Source: JANWHF01 sp036276235 (lineage in GTDB: Bacteria > Planctomycetota > Phycisphaerae > Tepidisphaerales > Tepidisphaeraceae). Taken from it: 28,957 nt of DNA. Location of the stretch: contig DATBDZ010000312.1 in the NCBI GenBank assembly GCA_036276235.1, positions 1 to 28,957 of the forward strand, read 5' to 3'. Positions within the stretch are counted from its first letter, which is position 1. Every line of letters starts with the position of its first letter. The notes under the pieces were generated by a model. It did not search any database and was not told the DNA's origin. It saw only the letters and a list, made by a program, of their open reading frames with translations. This document shows, piece by piece, positions 22,389-28,957 of this stretch. The position numbers and the translations under genes are program-made.

Positions 22389-23399
22389 TTACTTTGCCGC
22401 TGTTTTCATGCTGTTGAGCTGCTCGATCTTCTTCTGAAGCGTTTCCTTGGTGAAGTTGGCCGGCGGGCGCTTGCCGCCACCGGTGTCGAGATTGGCCAGC
22501 AGCTCATCGGGCGTCGGCGTCTTGGAAGGGACGCCATCGGCCGACACATCCACATGCGCTGTCCAGACGATCGCATTGAGGATCGCCTTGCGGAAGCTGT
22601 CGCTGGCCCAGTTCCAGTGGTAGTGCGCGCCGGTGCAGCCAAAGCCGCGGCCATCGTTTTCGCGCGTCGCCAGCCACACCAGATGCTGCGGCACATCCTT
22701 TTCATTATGCAGTTCAGGGGTTCCATTGTGGGCGGCGTCGGAGCCGTGCAAGCCGGTGGGCGGAACCGCCGTCAGCAGCGGCTGCACGCCCTTCATGTCG
22801 TCGCGGAACCGCATGTGGTAATACCACTCATCCCGCGTGGTGAAAGGCTGCAAGCCGTTGGCGGCGGGCGTTTGCGGAAATTTGCTGAAGTTCGCATCCC
22901 AATCCGGGTTGATCGACCAATTGGCCTCGAAATAGCCGCCAACCCACTTGAGGAACTCAGGCCCGCCATGATCCTTCGGCACTTCGACAGCATAGTGGAT
23001 GAGGCCCAGGCCAACACCTTTATCCATCAGCGGCTCAAGTTGCTTGAGATGGTCGCCCTTGAGCGCGATATGCCCCGTGCCGCCGTCGCAAAAGATCACG
23101 ATCGCCGCGGCGTCGTCAAACGCGTGCGCATCCGTCGGCCACACATACTTGTAAACCTCGCACTCCACCTGCGGCACATTTTCATTCAGCAACTTCGCCA
23201 GCAGCATGCAGCCGGCATATTGCTCGTGCTGTGCATACCCATGGCTCGGCGTGCCGGAGATAAAAACAATCTTCTTGCGTCCGGCAAGATTAGCCCCCTC
23301 AGCCAACCCCGGCCGCTGCGGCGCCTGCGCGAACGCAAGACCGCCGCTCAAAACCAAACACGCGAGAATCGCCCAACGAACCCGAAATATCTTCGACAT
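22389..23399 (-). CDS. Exported ThuA-domain protein
   Basis: 336 residues from ATG 23399, which has GGAGGA seven bases upstream; an ATG five codons earlier lies over this site and is less likely. Signal peptide MSKIFRVRWAILACLVLSGGLAFA. The ThuA-like (glutamine-amidotransferase-related) fold shows KKIVFISGTPSHGYAQHEQYAGCMLLAKLL, AAAIVIFCDGGTGHIAL, GVGLGLIHYAVEVPKDHGGPEFLKWVGGYFE and GRGFGCTGAHYHWNWASDSFRKAILNAIVWTA. ThuA was named for trehalose use, but in planctomycetes these exported proteins are generally of unknown function, often beside sugar oxidoreductases. The C-terminal 60 residues (TPTPDELLANLDT, KETLQKKIEQLNSMK) form an extra helical tail. It belongs to the minus-strand unit, 18 bases after the SDR gene. 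Confidence 0.88.
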   Translation of the reverse strand: MSKIFRVRWAILACLVLSGGLAFAQAPQRPGLAEGANLAGRKKIVFISGTPSHGYAQHEQYAGCMLLAKLLNENVPQVECEVYKYVWPTDAHAFDDAAAIVIFCDGGTGHIALKGDHLKQLEPLMDKGVGLGLIHYAVEVPKDHGGPEFLKWVGGYFEANWSINPDWDANFSKFPQTPAANGLQPFTTRDEWYYHMRFRDDMKGVQPLLTAVPPTGLHGSDAAHNGTPELHNEKDVPQHLVWLATRENDGRGFGCTGAHYHWNWASDSFRKAILNAIVWTAHVDVSADGVPSKTPTPDELLANLDTGGGKRPPANFTKETLQKKIEQLNSMKTAAK

Positions 23400-23417
23400 G
23401 AAAAGCTCCTCCAAGAC

Positions 23418-24176
23418 CTAATACCCCAGCGTATGCCCCCCGTTCACCGCGATATTCTGCCCCGTGATGAAATTCGCGCCGTTGGAAGCCAGAAACGCCA
23501 CCGCCTCCGCGACATCCGCCGGCACGCCCATGTGTTTCATCGGGACCGTCGCCACGTAGGCGTCTTTGGCCGATTGCGGATCGTTGGCGTGCCGCTCGGT
23601 CGGCACCCAGCCGGGGGATACCGCGTTCACGGTGATCTGCCACGGCGCTAGTTCCATCGCCCACGATCGCATCAGCCCCAGCTGCGCGCCCTTGGCGGCG
23701 ACGTATTGCGAGAATTCCGGCACGCCCTTGCCGAACACTTCCGACGCGATGTGGATGATCCGCCCCGACTTGCGGCGTTTCATCTGATCGATCACCGCCT
23801 GCACCAGCAGCACCGGACTCTTGACGAAAAACTCCAGCTGATCGAGACACTTGCGCCAATCCAAATCCTCGATCTTGATAAATGGCTGCGGCCCCGTCGC
23901 ATTGATGACCAGCACATCGACCGGCCCAAAGGCCGTTTCGGTCTCGCGCACCATCTCGCGCACCTGCGCTTCATCGCGCACGTCGCCGGCCACCGGAATG
24001 GCGTCGCCGCGCTCATAACGAATCTGCGCGGCCACCGCGCGGGCCTTCTCCTGGCTGCCAAAATAATTGACGCCCACCTTCGCGCCGCAGGCGCCGAGTT
24101 TGATCGCGATAGCCGCCCCCAAGCCGCGCGAAGCGCCGGTCACCAAAGCGACACGGTCGGAGAGATCATGATGCAT
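23418..24176 (-). CDS. SDR-family NAD(P)-dependent oxidoreductase
   Basis: 252 residues from ATG 24176 (MHHDLSDRVALVTG), with GAGGA six bases upstream; a start eight codons earlier is possible but not needed. It has the classical short-chain dehydrogenase features: TGASRGLG cofactor motif at 13-20, an NAG-like NATG at 92-95, and the catalytic Ser145, Tyr158 and Lys162 (YVAAK). The C-terminus GANFITGQNIAVNGGHTLGY is typical. It is cytoplasmic, with no signal peptide, unlike its exported neighbours. It would reduce a carbonyl or oxidise an alcohol; the substrate is unknown. Spacing of 33 bases from DUF1501 and 18 bases to ThuA supports co-transcription. Confidence 0.9.
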   Translation of the reverse strand: MHHDLSDRVALVTGASRGLGAAIAIKLGACGAKVGVNYFGSQEKARAVAAQIRYERGDAIPVAGDVRDEAQVREMVRETETAFGPVDVLVINATGPQPFIKIEDLDWRKCLDQLEFFVKSPVLLVQAVIDQMKRRKSGRIIHIASEVFGKGVPEFSQYVAAKGAQLGLMRSWAMELAPWQITVNAVSPGWVPTERHANDPQSAKDAYVATVPMKHMGVPADVAEAVAFLASNGANFITGQNIAVNGGHTLGY

Positions 24177-24209
24177 GGTTTGTCCTCGTCTTGCGGGCAA
24201 TCGTATCCC

Positions 24210-25673
<1,464 letters not shown>

Positions 25674-25714
25674 TACAGTTTCCGATCAATCAAAACCGGT
25701 CGCGAGGGCAGCGG

Positions 25715-25864
25715 GATAGCGCTAGGAGAATCCGTGCCCTCGTTACACTCGTTCACGGCGTGGTGACATTTTCTCGACCTTTGCGGATCCCTCGGTAGTA
25801 CGAGAACCGTTCGCCACGCCGTGTACGAGCCTGAGGCGAGGGCACGGATCCTCAGAGCGCTATC
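25715..25864. repeat. Free-standing REPIN between the DUF1549/1553 and DUF1501 genes
   Basis: Inverted arms of about 45 bases begin with GATAGCGCT on both sides. The left arm has GGAG (25725-25728) and stem CCGTG/CACGG; the right arm has the same stem but TGAG in place of GGAG. It belongs to the RAYT family of 5319-6046, with the inner motif CGAGAACCGTTCG shared with 12555-12694. It ends four bases past the DUF1549/1553 stop. Confidence 0.85.
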
Positions 25865-25868
25865 ACAT

Positions 25869-28013
25869 CTAATCCAAATACACAAACTCGTTCAAATTCA
25901 GCACAACCAGACAAAAATCCTTCAGCGCAATTTCCGCTGATGCTCCATCCGTCGTCTTCAATGATTCAATCAATTCCACCCCGCGACGAATCTCCGCGTC
26001 CACCGGTGAACGGCCCGTCGCTAATCGCAGCGCCAGTGCAACCTCATCTTTCGTTTCATCCCCCGCTTCTTTTTTTAATCGCGCCGCAAGTTTCACGGCT
26101 TCCTGATTGATGAAATCGCTGTTAAGCAACCCAAGCGCCTGCGTCGGTTGAACGGTCGTGAAGCGCACCGGACAGGAGACATCCGTCTCGGCGGCGTCGA
26201 AGTTTTCCAGCACGGGGAGGCGCAGCGAGCGTTTCACGTGAATGTAAATGCTCCGTCGCGCGGCTTCGGCGAGTGTGCTGCTTCCCCAGCCGTTGCCCGG
26301 CCGGGATTGGCCGGCCAGCACTTCCTTGGGCACGATCGGATAAATGCTCGGGCCGAGCATTTTGAGATTCAACGAGCCGTTGGCCGCCAGAATCGAATCC
26401 CGGACTTCTTCAGCCGTCAGGCGGCGCATGTCGAAGCGCCAGAGCAGATCATTCTGCGAGTCGGCGGCCAGCTCCTTTGCATCCGGCTTCGACGACATGC
26501 GATACGCGTCGCTGGTCATAATCAGTTTGTGCAGGGCTTTAAAATGCCATCCGTTCGCGATCAACTCGCCGGCGAGCCAATCGAGCAGCTGCGGATGCGT
26601 CGGCTGATCCGCGTGCATTCCAAAATCACTGGCGGAGCGCACAATGCCGCGGCCGAAATGATATTGCCAGATGCGGTTGGCGATCACGCGGGCCGTGAGC
26701 GGGTTCTCCTTTGAGCCGATCCAGTTCGCGAGCACCGTTCGCCGGCCGGTCGTCTTGGCATTCGCCGCCTGCTGCGGAATGGAAGCCGCGCCACCGCCGC
26801 AAATGCTCGGGAACGCCGGCTCGACCGGGTCCCCTTGCACGTGCGCGTTTCCACGCATCAGAACAAAAGTCTGCGGCGCGCGTCGGCCGGATTCACTCAC
26901 ACACAGCGCCATCGCCTGCCCGGCCTCCGGCCGCTGCAGTGCCGCCAGCTCCTGCTTGTACTGGCGATATTGCCCGAATCTCTCGGCGCCCAGCACGCGC
27001 GAGCCTTCGCGCGCGATTCGCTTGACGGCGTCTTCTTCCGAAACCGGCCCGGCCGGCTCGCCGGAAAGAATCTGCCGGAAATCTGCCTCGATCTGCTTAA
27101 TGTTCGCTGTCAATTCCTTGCGGCGCTGGTCGCGCTGCTGCATCCGCTGCTCGTACGCCGTCCGATCCTGATCGTTTCCCAGCAGCGGGAATTCATCGGT
27201 CGGGCCGCCATTGTGAAAGGAAGTGACGTTCTGAAAAAACGCGACGAGACTGTAGTAGTCCTTCTGCGGAAACGGATCGATCTTGTGATCGTGGCAGCGG
27301 GCGCAGCCGACCGTTAGGCCCAGAAAGACCGTGCCCGTGGTCGAAACGATGTCGTCCAGCACGTCATAACGAGCCTGCTCCGGATCGGACGGCTCATCAT
27401 CCCAAATGCCTAGGCGATAAAACCCGGTGGCGATCCGCGTCTCATCCGACGCCCCAGCAATCTCATCCCCGGCAAGCTGCTCGCGAATGAATTGATCGTA
27501 AGGCTTGTCGTTATTGAATGCTTGAATCACGTAATCGCGGTAACGCCAAACATTGGGCTTGGGATTATCGCGCTCGTAGCTGTTGGACTCGGCGTAACGC
27601 ACCAGATCGAGCCAGTGCCGCCCCCACTTCTCCCCATAATGCGGCGACGCCAGCAGCCGATCGATCAACTTCTCATACGCGTCGGGCGATTGATCCGCCA
27701 CAAATGCATCAACCTCCGCCAGCGTCGGCGGCAGGCCCGTCAGATCAAACGTCGCGCGGCGAATGAGCGTAAGCTTGTCGGCGGTCGGCGCCGGATGCAG
27801 CCCAGCCACTTCGAGCTTTGCAAGAACGAATGAGTCAATCGGATTGCGGACCCAGCCGGCATCTTTGACCGCCGGCGCAGCGGGCCGCACAAGCGGCTTC
27901 CGCCACCAGAGCCGCTGTGCTTCTTCTGATGGATCAGCAGCGCGCGCTGCCACGGTAAAAGAAAGGAGAATCAGCCCGAATGAAACCGCTCGCTTGAACA
28001 TATGGTGCGCCAT
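25869..28013 (-). CDS. DUF1549/DUF1553 protein (PSD1-type), exported
   Basis: 714 residues. Signal peptide MFKRAVSFGLILLSFTVAARA starts at the second Met (28001); ATG 28013 adds four residues, and neither has a clear ribosome binding site. Residues about 55-265 are DUF1549 (NPIDSFVLAKLEVAGLHPAP, LIRRATFDLTGLPPT, HYGEKWGRHWLDLVRYAES), with CARCHDHK at 237-244, a possible c-type heme site conserved in the family. Residues about 420-680 are DUF1553 (TGRRTVLANWIGSKENPLTARVIANRIWQYHFGRGIV, HPQLLDWLAGELI, LRRLTAEEVRD-like). The N-terminal planctomycete cytochrome domain (PSCyt1) found in many relatives is absent. It is the first gene of the minus-strand unit and the usual partner of DUF1501. Confidence 0.9.
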   Translation of the reverse strand: MAHHMFKRAVSFGLILLSFTVAARAADPSEEAQRLWWRKPLVRPAAPAVKDAGWVRNPIDSFVLAKLEVAGLHPAPTADKLTLIRRATFDLTGLPPTLAEVDAFVADQSPDAYEKLIDRLLASPHYGEKWGRHWLDLVRYAESNSYERDNPKPNVWRYRDYVIQAFNNDKPYDQFIREQLAGDEIAGASDETRIATGFYRLGIWDDEPSDPEQARYDVLDDIVSTTGTVFLGLTVGCARCHDHKIDPFPQKDYYSLVAFFQNVTSFHNGGPTDEFPLLGNDQDRTAYEQRMQQRDQRRKELTANIKQIEADFRQILSGEPAGPVSEEDAVKRIAREGSRVLGAERFGQYRQYKQELAALQRPEAGQAMALCVSESGRRAPQTFVLMRGNAHVQGDPVEPAFPSICGGGAASIPQQAANAKTTGRRTVLANWIGSKENPLTARVIANRIWQYHFGRGIVRSASDFGMHADQPTHPQLLDWLAGELIANGWHFKALHKLIMTSDAYRMSSKPDAKELAADSQNDLLWRFDMRRLTAEEVRDSILAANGSLNLKMLGPSIYPIVPKEVLAGQSRPGNGWGSSTLAEAARRSIYIHVKRSLRLPVLENFDAAETDVSCPVRFTTVQPTQALGLLNSDFINQEAVKLAARLKKEAGDETKDEVALALRLATGRSPVDAEIRRGVELIESLKTTDGASAEIALKDFCLVVLNLNEFVYLD

Positions 28014-28112
28014 CGGGTTATACCCGCGGCGAGGGTGAATGATGAATCGCCCGGTGGCCGCGTTTGTTTTCCAATGTCCAGGGGAGGTTGCTTGCAGCGG
28101 GGCAGTTCGGGG

Positions 28113-28574
28113 CTATTTCCGTTGTCTGATCGGTGGCACCAGCCAATCTCTTTCGATGAAATAGGGACCACCAATCGCATCATCTTCGTGGGTGTGGACC
28201 ATCGTCCAGCTCAAATCAGGTGGAGAAATGAAGAATTCCAAACCCGCGAACTCCGACAAATCTGGAAGCTCGCCGGCGCACTGACATTTATACGCGACAG
28301 TGGGTGTGTGAGCGACCGCGCCATGCGGGTTAGCACGCTTGCTCAGGAACGGCACGATGAAAAACGTCTCTGCAAAGCGTCGGGAATATTCGTGCCGCGC
28401 GCGAGCTCCTTTCGTGTGCCGCATCCCCAGACGCCACACGTTTCCGTAAATGGATTCCCACTCGTTTGCAAGAGCGAAATGGGATGCCTCGGAAGCGATT
28501 TCCCATGCGACGCCGTGTTCGTCCAGGAACTGTTCCAGCTTCTCATCACTTACCATTTGGCCGCCGCCAGTCAT
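28113..28574 (-). CDS. Hypothetical protein, 153 residues
   Basis: Soluble, with no signal peptide. The N-terminal part is helical (SDEKLEQFLDEHGVAWEIASEASHFALANEW) and the C-terminal part ends LEFFISPPDLSWTMVHTHEDDAIGGPYFIERDW. The W-T-x-V-x-T-H-E...GPYF pattern recalls DUF4275-like and some SMI1/immunity-type small proteins, but I cannot assign it with confidence. The start may be ATG 28574 or, six codons on, 28556; neither has a strong ribosome binding site. It lies alone, upstream of the five-gene unit on the same strand, with repeats on its upstream side. Confidence 0.65.
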   Translation of the reverse strand: MTGGGQMVSDEKLEQFLDEHGVAWEIASEASHFALANEWESIYGNVWRLGMRHTKGARARHEYSRRFAETFFIVPFLSKRANPHGAVAHTPTVAYKCQCAGELPDLSEFAGLEFFISPPDLSWTMVHTHEDDAIGGPYFIERDWLVPPIRQRK

Positions 28575-28616
28575 CTAATAACTTTCCCCTCACTTCCCAA
28601 CACCTAGGTGGGCGCA

Positions 28617-28753
28617 TTCTCCCTCTCCCCTGTACTCAGGGGAGAGGGTTGGGGTGAGGGGACGAACGCATCGACTTGCGAACCGCGCCATAGCGCGACA
28701 CGCCGTCCCCTCACCCTGCCCTCTCCCCTGAGTACAGGGGAGAGGGTTCTGAG
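28617..28753. repeat. Double-hairpin dispersed repeat, copy B
   Basis: This is the same element as 9914-10075 without the 24-base insert; outside the core differences the two align base for base. The core hairpin differs in sequence (CGCGC-CATA-GCGCG against CGCAAT-ATTGCG in copy A) but a hairpin is present in both. Confidence 0.88.
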
Positions 28754-28765
28754 TCACGTGTTCGT

Positions 28766-28826
28766 GTAGGGTTGGTGTACTCGTCCACCCATCACCTTTC
28801 GTGGTGGGCGAGTACGCCCACCCTAC
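28766..28826. repeat. GTAGGGTKGG...TACTCG palindrome
   Basis: Arms 28766-28789 and 28803-28826 pair with a few mismatches; the same family as 14309-14346. It lies 13 bases past the stop of the transposase fragment. With copy B it accounts for most of the 28575-28839 gap. Confidence 0.8.
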
Positions 28827-28839
28827 TACGCCATCCAGT

Positions 28840-28957
28840 TCAAAATTGTGGATAGAGATGGCGTAGCTTTATTCTCGCGTTCGCGGTGGTGAATTGCCAA
28901 TTGACCTTCGATGCCTCCTTGTTGCGCGCTTCGTTCCACGCCTTGATCTGCGATGCC
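28840..28957 (-). CDS. IS630-like transposase, C-terminal end (runs off the window)
   Basis: The minus-strand frame from the window edge (codons from 28956) to the stop TGA at 28840-28842 encodes 38 residues. They include IKAWNEARNK and KVNWQFTTANARIKLRHLYP, the characteristic C-terminal end of IS630-family DDE transposases. The rest of the gene is beyond the window, so whether it is intact is unknown. No terminal inverted repeat or TA target duplication could be recognised in the bases after the stop. Confidence 0.75.
   Translation of the reverse strand, partial: ASQIKAWNEARNKEASKVNWQFTTANARIKLRHLYPQF

Noticed and set aside
22203..23651. Long antisense open frame (482 codons) opposite the ThuA and propeller genes
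   Set aside because: Its translation is Arg/His-rich and protein-unlike; it is the mirror of real genes in high-G+C DNA, which have clear domains on the other strand.

Overview
The window looks like a chromosomal piece of a Planctomycetota bacterium, possibly class Phycisphaerae; no rRNA or tRNA is visible, so the class is a guess. The evidence is the gene content: a DUF1549/DUF1553 protein followed by a DUF1501 protein, a Pirellula/Verrucomicrobium-type membrane-bound dehydrogenase, a TIGR02603-like heme domain, a ThuA-domain protein, several Tat-exported oxidoreductases and glycosidases, and high G+C.

Layout. Positions 2-5293 (+) hold the end of an M56-type membrane metalloprotease carrying two LCCL repeats, a small CsbD stress protein behind a sigma-54-like promoter, an exported PQQ-type sugar dehydrogenase with an N-terminal heme domain, an unknown 159-residue protein and an exported NHL-repeat protein. 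Positions 5319-6046 are a compact mobile unit: a REP-associated tyrosine transposase (RAYT) gene between perfect 59-bp inverted repeats. Positions 6074-12466 (+) carry a Tat lipoprotein resembling glycoside hydrolases, a Tat-exported metallo-beta-lactamase-fold hydrolase and a Tat-exported GHL6-type glycosidase. Positions 12783-15614 (-) carry a HupE/UreJ-like metal transporter and an MFS transporter. Positions 15905-20380 (+) carry an SGNH/dehydrogenase/HEAT protein and a HEAT/azurin-like copper protein. Positions 28013-20520 (-) look like one five-gene transcription unit: DUF1549/1553, DUF1501, SDR dehydrogenase, ThuA protein, and a beta-propeller diheme cytochrome. The right edge has an unknown 153-residue protein and the C-terminal end of an IS630-like transposase.

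Most of the proteins are predicted to be exported and redox-active or carbohydrate-active (PQQ, heme and copper centres). This fits a bacterium that degrades complex sugars in the periplasm and passes electrons to cytochromes and cupredoxins.

The most unusual feature is non-coding. Almost every sizeable intergenic gap holds palindromic dispersed repeats from at least six families. One family can be tied to its probable mobiliser. The RAYT ends and two free-standing elements (12555-12694 and 25715-25864) share the layout GGAG followed by a hairpin in head-to-head pairs. A base pair in the hairpin stem changes on both sides between copies. This is the signature of a REP/REPIN-RAYT system.
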